This document shows, one piece after another, positions 1 through 5,569 of a DNA stretch of 6,080 nt; the first letter of the stretch is position 1, and each line of letters starts with the position of its first letter. The position numbers and the translations under genes were made by a program. The stretch comes from Planctomycetota bacterium (GTDB lineage: Bacteria > Planctomycetota > Planctomycetia > Pirellulales > Pirellulaceae). The notes below the pieces were generated by a model. It worked only from the letters and a program-made list of their open reading frames with translations, searched no databases and was not told the origin of the DNA. Where the stretch lies: NCBI GenBank assembly GCA_019347795.1, contig JAHWKS010000387.1, positions 1 to 6,080 of the forward strand. The letters run 5' to 3'.

Positions 1-447
1 GGCAAGGCGCTCGGCGGGGCCGCGGGGGGTTACGTGGCGGCGAAACGTCACGTGATCGAGGTGCTGGAGCAGCAGGCTCGTCCCAGTCTTTTCTCGAACG
101 CCCTTCCCGCCACGGTCGCCTGTAGCGCCCGCAAGGCGATGGACATCGTCGGCAGCGAGCCGCAGCGCGTCGCGAGGCTGCACGAGAACGTCCGCACGAT
201 TCGCGAGGGGCTGACGAATCTCGGCTTCGAGTGCCACCCCTCTCCCACGGCGATCATGCCCATCATGATCGGCGACGAAGCCGACGCCATCGCCAAGAGC
301 AAACGCCTCCTGGAGTTAGGCGTGATGGTGATCGGCTTCGGCTATCCGGTAGTTCCCAAAGGACAGGCGCGCCTCCGCGTCCAGGTTTCCGCCGCCCTGG
401 AGCGGAGCCATATCGAACGCGCGCTCGATGCGTTCGCGAAGCTGTAA
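1..447 (+). CDS. kbl: Glycine C-acetyltransferase (2-amino-3-ketobutyrate CoA ligase), 3' part
   Basis: This is the C-terminal 148 residues of a PLP-dependent alpha-oxoamine synthase; the start lies beyond the left edge and frame 1 is open from base 1. The enzyme cleaves 2-amino-3-ketobutyrate with CoA to glycine and acetyl-CoA, the second step of threonine degradation, in the cytosol. The fragment opens with G-K-A-L-G-G-A, where the lysine is the expected Schiff-base residue for PLP. RPSLFSNALP follows at about residues 27-36, and YPVVPKGQARLRVQ lies near residues 115-128. That last block is what separates KBL from the related BioF, HemA and serine palmitoyltransferase; family knowledge puts a substrate-carboxylate-binding arginine in it. 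The reading frame ends in A-F-A-K-L, close to where the family usually ends (about 395-400 residues), so the C-terminus looks intact. The common partner threonine dehydrogenase (tdh) is not visible and could only lie upstream. Confidence 0.87.
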   Translation, partial: GKALGGAAGGYVAAKRHVIEVLEQQARPSLFSNALPATVACSARKAMDIVGSEPQRVARLHENVRTIREGLTNLGFECHPSPTAIMPIMIGDEADAIAKSKRLLELGVMVIGFGYPVVPKGQARLRVQVSAALERSHIERALDAFAKL

Positions 448-504
448 TTGAAAAAAGATTGCAGACAACGTGATATTTGCGGGCTTGAGGACCATATACT
501 CTAG

Positions 505-533
505 GAATCGCCGCATATTCCGAGAATCGCCGC
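505..533. repeat. Short direct repeat upstream of the SHD1/PQQ gene
   Basis: GAATCGCCGC occurs exactly at 505-514 and 524-533, a spacing of 19 bases, and a weaker copy starting GAATTGC follows at 534. A TATACT hexamer resembling a -10 box sits just upstream at 495-500, but no convincing -35 hexamer lies 16-18 bases before it. Two sites about two helical turns apart, between a possible -10 box and the gene start, could bind a regulator. This is inference only; the rest of the 448-571 gap shows nothing else. Confidence 0.3.
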
Positions 534-560
534 GAATTGCACGCGGCCGCCGGAGCAGCA

Positions 561-566
561 AGGGAG
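561..566 (+). promoter_or_regulatory. Ribosome binding site that decides the start at 572
   Basis: AGGGAG lies 5 bases before the ATG at 572. The frame stays open upstream to a GTG at 470, but the extra 34 residues are arginine-rich and would precede the hydrophobic export helix. The Shine-Dalgarno match and the position of the helix both favour 572. An in-frame ATG at 581 is a weaker alternative. Confidence 0.65.
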
Positions 567-571
567 CCTCT

Positions 572-2110
572 ATGACGAAGATGAATCGTCGCGTTGCGAT
601 TATTGCCGGTATGGTAGTCCTTTTGGGCGTCGGTCTTGTTCTTTTCACAGCGCCAATCTCGTGGCGAAATGTCCGGGCGGATGACGGCGCCGACTTCCGC
701 GGCTGGACCGACTCGACCGGTCGGTTTCAGATTCAAGCGGCGTTGGTGAACGTCAAGGACGGGGCGGCCGTGCTGGAGCGAAACAGCGGCGAGACGGTTT
801 CCGTTCCGCTCACCCGCCTCAGCCCGGAGGATCAGAAATTCGTCCGCGAGGAGCTGGCCCGACGCCGGGCCGCTCGCGACGCCGAGTCGCAGGTCGCCTT
901 GCAGGACGGTTCTTCTTCGTCGTCGGATACCGATTGGCCTCAGTGGCGCGGGCCGAATCGCGACGGCATCGCCCACTCGACGGGGCTTTTGGACGCCTGG
1001 CCCGAACAGGGGCCTCCGCTGCTTTGGCAGACTCGCGGACTTGGAGGAGGATACTCCAGCGTCGCCGTGGTCGACGGGAAGATTTATACGCAGGGGAAAC
1101 GAGGTCCCGGCGTCGAATTGCTCTGTCTCGATGCGAAGGACGGCCGGCAGTTGTGGTCGGCCCGCGTGGGCGGAAGCAGCGACCCCACCGGCACGCCGAC
1201 CTACGACGGCGATCTTGTCTTCGCCGAGGATAACGATGGTAACTTGCTGGCCGCCGACGCGGAGTCCGGCGCGGAGGCGTGGCGAAAGAGCTTTCAGCGC
1301 GACTTCGGCGCCAAGCGGCCCGGCTGGGGCTTCAGCGAGTCGCCGCTGGTGGACGGCGAGCGGCTGATCTGCACCCCCGGCGGACCTAACGCCATGCTCG
1401 CCGCTTTGAACAAACAGACGGGCGAGGTGATTTGGACGTGCGCCGTGCCCGGCGGTCGCGGACACGGCGGCGCCGGGTACTCGTCCCCGGTGGTCAGTCA
1501 GGGCGCCGGCGTCAAGCAGTACGTGCAGCTTACCGGCAAGGGGGTGATCGGCGTGCGAGCCGGCGACGGCAAGCTCCTGTGGGCGTATGATCGCGTCTCC
1601 AACGGCACGGCGAATATCCCCACGCCGATCATCAGCGGCGACTTCGTCTTTTGCTCATCCGGCTACAACACGGGCGCCGCGCTGCTTCGCATCGTCGGCC
1701 GCGGCCGCGAGGCGACGGCCCAGGAAGTTTATTTTCTCGAACCGCAAACCTTTCAAAATCACCACGGCGGCATGGTGCTGGTGGACGGCTTCGTCTACGC
1801 CGGTCACGGCCACAACAACGGCTTTCCGATTTGCGTGGACGTGAAGTCCGGCAACGTCGCGTGGGGTGGAGACCGGCGCGGGCCCGGGAGCGGCTCCGCG
1901 GCAGTCACCTTCGCCGACGGAAATCTGATTTATCGTTACGAAAACGGCGTGGTGGCCCTGGTCGCGGCCACGCCGCGGGAGTATCGCTTGAAGAGCCAGT
2001 TCCGGCCGGTGCACCAGCAGGGCAAGAGCTGGGCGCACCCGGTAGTGGCCGACGGCAAGCTTTACCTTCGCGAGCAGGACGTGCTGATGTGCTACGACCT
2101 GCGGCGGTAG
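572..2110 (+). CDS. SHD1-domain and PQQ-like beta-propeller protein, probably exported
   Basis: A 512-residue protein with three parts. Residues 1-27 have a basic start and a hydrophobic helix (about 8-27, V-A-I-I-A-G-M-V-V-L-L), serving as a signal peptide or membrane anchor. Residues 41-97 form an SLA1-homology 1 (SHD1) domain, with F-R-G-W-T-D-S-T-G-R-F at its start and V-P-L-T-R-L-S-P-E-D-Q at its end. After a serine-rich linker, residues 121-512 form a PQQ-type propeller that opens with DWPQWRGPNRDG and carries repeated blade motifs such as L-D-A-K-D-G-R-Q-L-W and G-D-G-K-L-L-W-A-Y-D. Proteins opening with W-P-Q-W-R-G-P-x-R-D-G are very common in planctomycetes and are usually annotated as outer-membrane-assembly (BamB)-like or PQQ-binding. 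I see no haem or clear PQQ-dehydrogenase active site, so a binding or scaffold role is more likely than catalysis. The next gene starts 6 bases after the stop, so the two probably share a transcript. Confidence 0.85.
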   Translation: MTKMNRRVAIIAGMVVLLGVGLVLFTAPISWRNVRADDGADFRGWTDSTGRFQIQAALVNVKDGAAVLERNSGETVSVPLTRLSPEDQKFVREELARRRAARDAESQVALQDGSSSSSDTDWPQWRGPNRDGIAHSTGLLDAWPEQGPPLLWQTRGLGGGYSSVAVVDGKIYTQGKRGPGVELLCLDAKDGRQLWSARVGGSSDPTGTPTYDGDLVFAEDNDGNLLAADAESGAEAWRKSFQRDFGAKRPGWGFSESPLVDGERLICTPGGPNAMLAALNKQTGEVIWTCAVPGGRGHGGAGYSSPVVSQGAGVKQYVQLTGKGVIGVRAGDGKLLWAYDRVSNGTANIPTPIISGDFVFCSSGYNTGAALLRIVGRGREATAQEVYFLEPQTFQNHHGGMVLVDGFVYAGHGHNNGFPICVDVKSGNVAWGGDRRGPGSGSAAVTFADGNLIYRYENGVVALVAATPREYRLKSQFRPVHQQGKSWAHPVVADGKLYLREQDVLMCYDLRR

Positions 2111-2116
2111 CCAAAC

Positions 2117-2599
2117 ATGCGTCTGGCAGTGATCAGCGACACCCACGGCCACGTCGGCTATGCGCAGGAGGCGGTCGAGCTCCTGCAGGCGCTGGAAGTG
2201 CAGCGGGTGATCCACTGCGGCGACATCGGCTCGCCCGCCATTCCGCCGCTTCTGGCCGCGTGGCCGACCGATTATGTGCTGGGCAACGTCGACCGCGACG
2301 AGGCGGCGCTTTGCGGCGCCATCGACGCCGCCGGCCATCGCCTCCACGGCCGCTTCGGCGCTTTGGAGCTGGAGGGACGGCGCATCGCCTTTCTCCATTC
2401 CGACGACGAGCGGCTCTTCCGCGAGACGATCCGCAGCGGCGACTGGGACCTCGTCTGCTACGGCCACACGCACAAGGCCGAGTCGCATCGCGAAGGAAAC
2501 TTGCTCGTGCTCAACCCCGGCGCCCTCTACCGCGCTGCCCGCCACTCAATCGCCGTGGTGGAGCTGCCGCAGCTTGAAGCGTCGCACATCATCGTGTAA
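2117..2599 (+). CDS. YfcE/MJ0936-family metallophosphoesterase
   Basis: A 160-residue cytosolic phosphodiesterase of the calcineurin-like fold that uses two metal ions to hydrolyse phosphodiesters; the physiological substrate is unknown for most of the family. The metal-binding motifs appear in order: D-T-H-G (D8, H10), H-C-G-D (D36), G-N-V-D (N57), H94 in F-L-H-S-D-D, and G-H-T-H (H117, H119). N-P-G-A at about 133-136 is the usual C-terminal family signature. The length matches the family (about 155-185), so the gene looks complete. The third motif reads L-H-S-D-D instead of the more usual L-H-G-H, a mild variation that keeps the histidine. The start at 2117 is 6 bases after the upstream stop; the only Shine-Dalgarno candidate is the G-rich GCGGCGG at the end of that gene, which suggests translational coupling. 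There is no sequence link to the PQQ protein's function. Confidence 0.9.
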   Translation: MRLAVISDTHGHVGYAQEAVELLQALEVQRVIHCGDIGSPAIPPLLAAWPTDYVLGNVDRDEAALCGAIDAAGHRLHGRFGALELEGRRIAFLHSDDERLFRETIRSGDWDLVCYGHTHKAESHREGNLLVLNPGALYRAARHSIAVVELPQLEASHIIV

Positions 2600-2609
2600 A
2601 GCGCCGTGC

Positions 2610-3806
2610 TTATCGCCGCGCCCGTTCGTGCTTGAGCGGGAGCCAAGCGCCGTCCTGGCGGCTGCTGTCGACGCATTGCTGGATGAAGTACATGCCTTCC
2701 ACGCCGTCGTGGACGTTGGGATAGATGGTGTCGCGCTTCTCGAACGGCTGGCCGGCGGCGCGCTCGATCATGGCGTCGTAGGCGCTGCGGTAGACGTTGG
2801 CGAAGGCCTCGAAGAACGCCTCGGGATGGCCGCTGGGGAGGCGGCAGGCGGCCTTGCCCGAGTCGTTCATGTGCGGGGCGTTGGGATCGCGGGTGTAGAG
2901 CCGGTGCGGCTGGCCGTTCACGCGGAGCGTCATCACGTTCGGCTCTTCCTGCCGCCACTGAATGGCGCCCTTGGCGCCGTCAATCTCGATGAACAGGTCG
3001 TTCTCCCGGCCGTGGCTGATTTGCGACGCGGTCACCGTCCCTAGGGCGCCGTTGCCGTAGCGAATGACGGCCGTGCCGTAGTCGTCTAGCTGGCGGCCTG
3101 GAGCGAAGATCTTGAGATGGGCGCTAACCTGGTCGGGAATCAAGCCGGTCATGTAGCGGCCGAGGTTATAGGCGTGCGTGGCGATGTCGCCGAAGCAGCC
3201 GGCGGCGCCGCTCTTCTTGGGATCGGTCCGCCAGGCTGCCTGCTTCTGCTCGTCCTGCTCCAGCCGCGTGCGGAGCCAGCCTTGAATGTAGAAGGCGCGG
3301 ATCGCCTGAATCTCTCCCAACTCGCCGCCGAGGATCATCTCCCGCGCCTGCCGCACCAGCGGATAGCCCGTATAGTTGTGCGTGAGGGCGAACACCACGT
3401 CGGAGCTGTCCACCAGCTTCGCGAGCTCTTCGGCCTGGGCGAGGTCGAAGGTCATCGGCTTGTCGCACATCACATTGAGCCCCGCCTCGACCGCCGCCTT
3501 GGCGATCTCGAAGTGTGTGTGGTTGGGCGTGGCGACCGAGACGAAGTCGATGCGATCCCCCTCGGGCCGCTTTCTCTCCGACTCGATCATTTCCTGAACC
3601 GAACCGTAAGCGCGATCCGGCGGGATGAGGTAGTCGGGGGCCGACTCCTTCGCCTTTTTCGGATCCGACGAGAGGGCGCCGGCCGCCAGCTCCGCCCGAT
3701 TGTCCAGCACGGCGGCGGTGGCGTGGACGCGGCCGATGAAGGCGCCCTTCCCGCCGCCGACCAGCCCCATCCGCAGTTTCCGATTCAGCGAGCCGTTGAG
3801 CGACAT
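2610..3806 (-). CDS. Gfo/Idh/MocA-family NAD(P)-dependent oxidoreductase
   Basis: A 398-residue two-domain oxidoreductase. Residues 12-140 form a Rossmann domain, with the dinucleotide-binding loop [12 protein letters not shown] near residues 14-25, [11 protein letters not shown] at about 92-102 and the family's E/D-K-P motif as C-D-K-P-M at 114-118. The K116 of this motif is the usual catalytic lysine. The C-terminal alpha/beta domain carries [10 protein letters not shown] (206-215), whose D207 and H211 match the usual substrate-site pair. Relatives act on sugars, inositols or glycosides through NAD(P)-linked oxidation at a carbinol carbon; the exact substrate cannot be read from the sequence. 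There is no twin-arginine signal, so this is a cytosolic member rather than one of the exported planctomycete forms. It converges on the phosphoesterase gene with 10 bases between stop codons. The start at 3806 has a good Shine-Dalgarno match, and the family length (about 330-450) fits. Confidence 0.93.
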   Translation of the reverse strand: MSLNGSLNRKLRMGLVGGGKGAFIGRVHATAAVLDNRAELAAGALSSDPKKAKESAPDYLIPPDRAYGSVQEMIESERKRPEGDRIDFVSVATPNHTHFEIAKAAVEAGLNVMCDKPMTFDLAQAEELAKLVDSSDVVFALTHNYTGYPLVRQAREMILGGELGEIQAIRAFYIQGWLRTRLEQDEQKQAAWRTDPKKSGAAGCFGDIATHAYNLGRYMTGLIPDQVSAHLKIFAPGRQLDDYGTAVIRYGNGALGTVTASQISHGRENDLFIEIDGAKGAIQWRQEEPNVMTLRVNGQPHRLYTRDPNAPHMNDSGKAACRLPSGHPEAFFEAFANVYRSAYDAMIERAAGQPFEKRDTIYPNVHDGVEGMYFIQQCVDSSRQDGAWLPLKHERARR

Positions 3807-3814
3807 TCCAGCTT

Positions 3815-3819
3815 CTCCT
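3815..3819 (-). promoter_or_regulatory. Ribosome binding site of the oxidoreductase gene
   Basis: On the minus strand GCAGGAGA precedes the ATG at 3806; its AGGAG core is 8 bases from the start codon. This supports the 398-residue form, beginning M-S-L-N-G-S, as the real start. Confidence 0.7.
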
Positions 3820-3834
3820 GCAAAAGATTGGGAT

Positions 3835-3858
3835 CGACGCGGCCAATGTACCGCGTCG
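3835..3858. repeat. Perfect 8-bp inverted repeat in the oxidoreductase leader
   Basis: CGACGCGG at 3835-3842 and CCGCGTCG at 3851-3858 are exact reverse complements separated by 8 bases. On the minus strand the element lies about 30-50 bases before the oxidoreductase start, just upstream of its ribosome binding site. It could be a dimeric-regulator operator or a leader hairpin. A smaller stem (GCGCC/GGCGC, 3879-3892) lies further upstream. Hairpins of this size are not rare in GC-rich DNA, so function is inferred only from position. Confidence 0.4.
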
Positions 3859-4000
3859 CGCGGGCCCTTTCAACGGAGGCGCCGTCCGGCGCAGGGGGAG
3901 TCGCCGCAAAGAGTTCCGCCAGGCGCCGTTGTCGGGACCCACGCCCGCCGCCGACTCGGGCACGAATTTTGCTCTCAATCCGGCCGGGCTGTCCACAGAT

Positions 4001-4030
4001 TTGCCTTGACTCCATCCGATATCCGATAAT
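4001..4030 (+). promoter_or_regulatory. Candidate sigma-70-type promoter for the 178-residue gene
   Basis: TTGCCT (4001-4006) and GATAAT (4025-4030) are 18 bases apart and lie in the most A+T-rich part of the 3807-4151 intergenic region, about 120 bases before the start at 4152. TTGACT at 4006-4011 is a better -35 hexamer, but it pairs only with a poor -10 box (ATAAGG at 4029). Planctomycete promoters diverge from the consensus, so this is a tentative call. Confidence 0.35.
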
Positions 4031-4050
4031 AAGGTTGAATGGATGGAATC
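4008..4050. repeat. Inverted repeat bracketing the candidate -10 box
   Basis: GACTCCATCC at 4008-4017 is complementary to GGATGGAATC at 4041-4050 with one mismatch, including seven contiguous pairs (TCCATCC/GGATGGA). The 23-base interval holds the GATAAT hexamer. An arrangement of half-sites on both sides of the -10 box would suit repression, but no regulator gene is visible nearby. Confidence 0.3.
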
Positions 4051-4135
4051 GGCGGCAACGATTCCTCTTGCTCCGCCTTATCGGGTTATGGGGCAATCCT
4101 GTCCTTGCGGTTTCCATCGCCACATCCGCGCAACG

Positions 4136-4144
4136 AAGGAGGTG
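4136..4144 (+). promoter_or_regulatory. Near-ideal Shine-Dalgarno sequence
   Basis: AAGGAGGTG matches the 16S rRNA anti-Shine-Dalgarno sequence almost completely and ends 7 bases before the ATG at 4152. It fixes the start of the 178-residue gene even though the frame is open for about 1 kb upstream. It is by far the strongest ribosome binding site in the window and suggests efficient translation. Confidence 0.85.
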
Positions 4145-4151
4145 GTGGACG

Positions 4152-4688
4152 ATGCAGTACGATCAACGTGCGAACGTCTTAGAGCGCTACTTCGCCGGCC
4201 TCGCGGAGCACACCTTCGAGGTGAAGTTGGGCGTGGCCGATCCGGGGCTGGTGGATTACCTCTCCGCCATGCTGACCTCATTTGTAAGGAACGACGCGGT
4301 CTACAAGGTCCGCGATCTGACCGGCCGGGCCCTGGACGACGTGGCTCGCATGTTCCTGGAGGCGGAGGCCCGGGTGGGGAACGCCCGGCGGGAGGTGCAC
4401 CGCCACATCGGCGACTTCACGCTCTTCTGGGCGGGCGTCTATCCTGAGGCGCTGGAGCGAAGGCGGCAATCGGCGGCCGAGCGGGCCGAGAACTTCGCCG
4501 CGCTGGGCAAGCGCGCCTACTACATCGCCAGCACGATCGAGACCGACAACGAGGAAGACGCCCCCGGCGACGTGCTGGAGCGCCTCAGCGCCCGCTTCGA
4601 ACTCTGCGCCTACGGCCTCAGAGAAGTCCGCCGCCAATGGGAAGACCGCGACGACGGCATCGGCCCCCAGACGTTTTTGATCAACTGA
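4152..4688 (+). CDS. Unrecognised 178-residue, mostly helical cytosolic protein
   Basis: I do not recognise the family. The protein has no signal peptide or membrane segment, is rich in Ala, Arg, Glu and Leu, and looks almost entirely alpha-helical. Its most distinctive stretch is HRHIGDFTLFWAGVYPE (residues 83-99), an aromatic patch with two histidines and an aspartate/glutamate between charged helices. That makes it a candidate core or metal/ligand site, though this is speculation. Residues 105-130 (R-R-R-Q-S-A-A-E-R-A-E-N-F) could form a long amphipathic or coiled helix. A tail ending Q-T-F-L-I-N follows the acidic R-Q-W-E-D-R-D-D segment. The start is set by the strong Shine-Dalgarno sequence at 4136-4144. 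The in-frame sequence upstream is the antisense shadow of the oxidoreductase gene plus intergenic DNA and is not part of the protein. The gene stands alone, divergent from the oxidoreductase, with a hairpin just after its stop. Confidence that it is a real gene is high; its function is unknown. Confidence 0.85.
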   Translation: MQYDQRANVLERYFAGLAEHTFEVKLGVADPGLVDYLSAMLTSFVRNDAVYKVRDLTGRALDDVARMFLEAEARVGNARREVHRHIGDFTLFWAGVYPEALERRRQSAAERAENFAALGKRAYYIASTIETDNEEDAPGDVLERLSARFELCAYGLREVRRQWEDRDDGIGPQTFLIN

Positions 4689-4690
4689 GC

Positions 4691-4715
4691 GGCCCCGGCG
4701 CACAAAGCCGCGGCC
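4691..4715 (+). terminator. Hairpin immediately after the 178-residue gene
   Basis: GGCC (4691-4694) pairs with GGCC (4712-4715), then after one C-C mismatch CGGC (4696-4699) pairs with GCCG (4707-4710) around a 7-base loop. It begins 3 bases after the stop codon. No T-run follows, so it is not a textbook intrinsic terminator, but GC-rich bacteria often use such stems. It could also protect the 3' end of the message. Confidence 0.35.
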
Positions 4716-4795
4716 AGGCGGCGCCCGTTGCACTACATCAGGCCCCAACGACCGCATCGCATTCTCTCCCGTCCGACTACGATACGTGGAACACT

Positions 4796-4808
4796 CGTCG
4801 ACTCGACG
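4796..4808. repeat. Palindrome beside the long inverted repeat
   Basis: CGTCGA, one central C, then TCGACG form an odd-centred 6-bp palindrome that abuts the left end of the long palindrome at 4809-4865. The abutment is the only reason to list it; it might be part of the same element. Confidence 0.35.
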
Positions 4809-4865
4809 CCTCCCCACGATCATGGGGGTTGCGCAAAGTTGCGCAACCCCCTTGATCGTGGGAGG
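4809..4865. repeat. Long near-perfect palindrome (57 bases)
   Basis: The left arm 4809-4836 and right arm 4839-4865 are reverse complements, apart from one extra C in the left arm (CCTCCCC against GGGAGG) and one mismatched pair (T4823 against T4852). The inner 13 pairs, GGGGGTTGCGCAA with its complement, are perfect, and the centre is only AG. The octamer TTGCGCAA is itself a palindrome and appears in both arms (4829-4836, 4839-4846). The element starts 120 bases after the stop at 4688, and neither strand has a T-run beyond it. It could be a terminator, a REP-like or miniature mobile element, or a protein-binding site. At 26 paired positions it is far beyond what chance gives in 6 kb. Confidence 0.85.
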
Positions 4866-4964
4866 TGGAGCAAGGATGTGCGAATAAAATCATCTCTCCT
4901 CCAGTGGATGGAATCTGAAGAACACCTCGCGGTCACACGAACCTCCCGGGACCTGGGACTGATT

Positions 4965-4995
4965 AATATACGCATGTATATTACCCGTACATGCG
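4965..4995. repeat. Two overlapping, mutually exclusive hairpins
   Basis: Hairpin A: AATATAC (4965-4971) pairs with GTATATT (4976-4982) around GCAT. Hairpin B: CGCATGTA (4971-4978) pairs with TACATGCG (4988-4995) around 9 bases. Both are perfect and share bases 4971-4978, so only one can form at a time in RNA. A is all A/T apart from one G-C pair, while B is more stable. The pattern resembles an attenuator or switch, but no gene follows closely on the + strand, so it may also be overlapping operator half-sites or chance. Confidence 0.45.
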
Positions 4996-5569
4996 GTCCC
5001 CGTCAAGCCTCGCGGAAAAAAATTTGCCCCGAGTGTTCCGCCGCATAGCGGTCGCCGCATTGCGACTTGAGAGGTTCCGGACCCCCGGGCTTGCGCCCAT
5101 AGCCAACATGTTGTGCCGCTCGCGCGGCTGTCGAACCGGCTCGCGTCAGCGCCGCGGTTTCAAGGCGCCAGGAACTCCGGAACCGCCGACCGGCGAGCGT
5201 GTCGCGGCGGCGTCGCCCGCCGCTCCGCTCCCCCCGGCGCCGAATCTTCGCCGTCGGGAATCTTGGATTTGACGGGCACTCACTCCCGCGTCCACTCCCC
5301 TTCGCTCACTCGAAAATCATCGCTATCTATTCACGAACGAAAGCGGATCTTTCTCCCGTCCCCGCGCTCGAAAACCTGCGGGTCCAAATGCGGTCTGCAC
5401 TCGGCCGATGTGACCGACGCAGGTTTCCGAACGTCACGGTTAACGTGGCGGCGGCCAGTAACCGTTGCTTTCAAATCCGACGTGATCCGCCGCTCACGTT
5501 CAACCGATTGTTCGTTGGCGTCATTTAGTTCCCAAGTTGACCGCGCCGTGTCAGGTGTGAAGTAACATC

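Larger units (their letters stand above)
4689..5569. other. 881-base stretch without a supportable gene
   Basis: Short frames are open here on the + strand (for example 4728-5048 and 5113-5565), but their translations are rich in Arg, Ser and Pro, lack recognisable motifs, have no good ribosome binding sites and overlap one another. I take them as chance. The stretch holds many inverted repeats: 4691-4715, 4796-4808, 4809-4865, 4965-4995, 5012-5041 (GCGGAA/TTCCGC), 5087-5098 (GGGC/GCCC), the palindrome CAACATGTTG at 5104-5113, 5115-5128 (GCCGC/GCGGC), 5154-5186 (GCGGTT/AACCGC) and 5436-5465 (ACGGTTA/TAACCGT). No tRNA, rRNA, CRISPR repeat or transposase remnant was seen. It may be structured non-coding sequence, a decayed gene, or the border between two regions of different composition. 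Confidence 0.6.

Noticed and set aside
263..1465. 400-codon open frame on the minus strand
   Set aside because: It lies antisense to the kbl end and the PQQ-propeller gene, has an arginine/proline/alanine-rich composition, and shows no recognisable domain. Long antisense frames are expected in high-GC coding DNA.
1655..2545. 296-codon open frame on the minus strand
   Set aside because: It is antisense to two well-supported genes, including the phosphoesterase with all its metal motifs, and has no motifs of its own.
1651..2577. 308-codon open frame on the plus strand
   Set aside because: It is the +1 shadow of the PQQ and phosphoesterase genes, with a very arginine-rich translation and no family match.
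3117..4151. Extension of the 178-residue gene far upstream in the same frame
   Set aside because: The extra sequence is the antisense of the oxidoreductase gene and of its leader; the strong Shine-Dalgarno sequence fixes the start at 4152.
4040..4914. TGGATGGAATC present at 4040-4050 and 4904-4914, flanking the 178-residue gene
   Set aside because: A few 11-base repeats are expected by chance in 6 kb, and nothing else suggests attachment sites or a mobile unit.
5125..5150. GTTCGA-like T-arm on the minus strand, suggesting a tRNA
   Set aside because: The bases on either side do not pair into a 5-bp T-stem, and no acceptor, D or anticodon stem can be built around it.
5436..5465. ACGGTTA/TAACCGT inverted repeat considered as an integron attC site
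   Set aside because: The core GTTRRRY and RYYYAAC boxes are not satisfied, and no integrase or cassette structure is visible.
5113..5565. 150-codon open frame on the plus strand
   Set aside because: The composition is Ser/Arg/Pro-rich, there is no ribosome binding site, domain or signal, and it overlaps another open frame at 5199-5528. It is kept only as part of the gene-free stretch.
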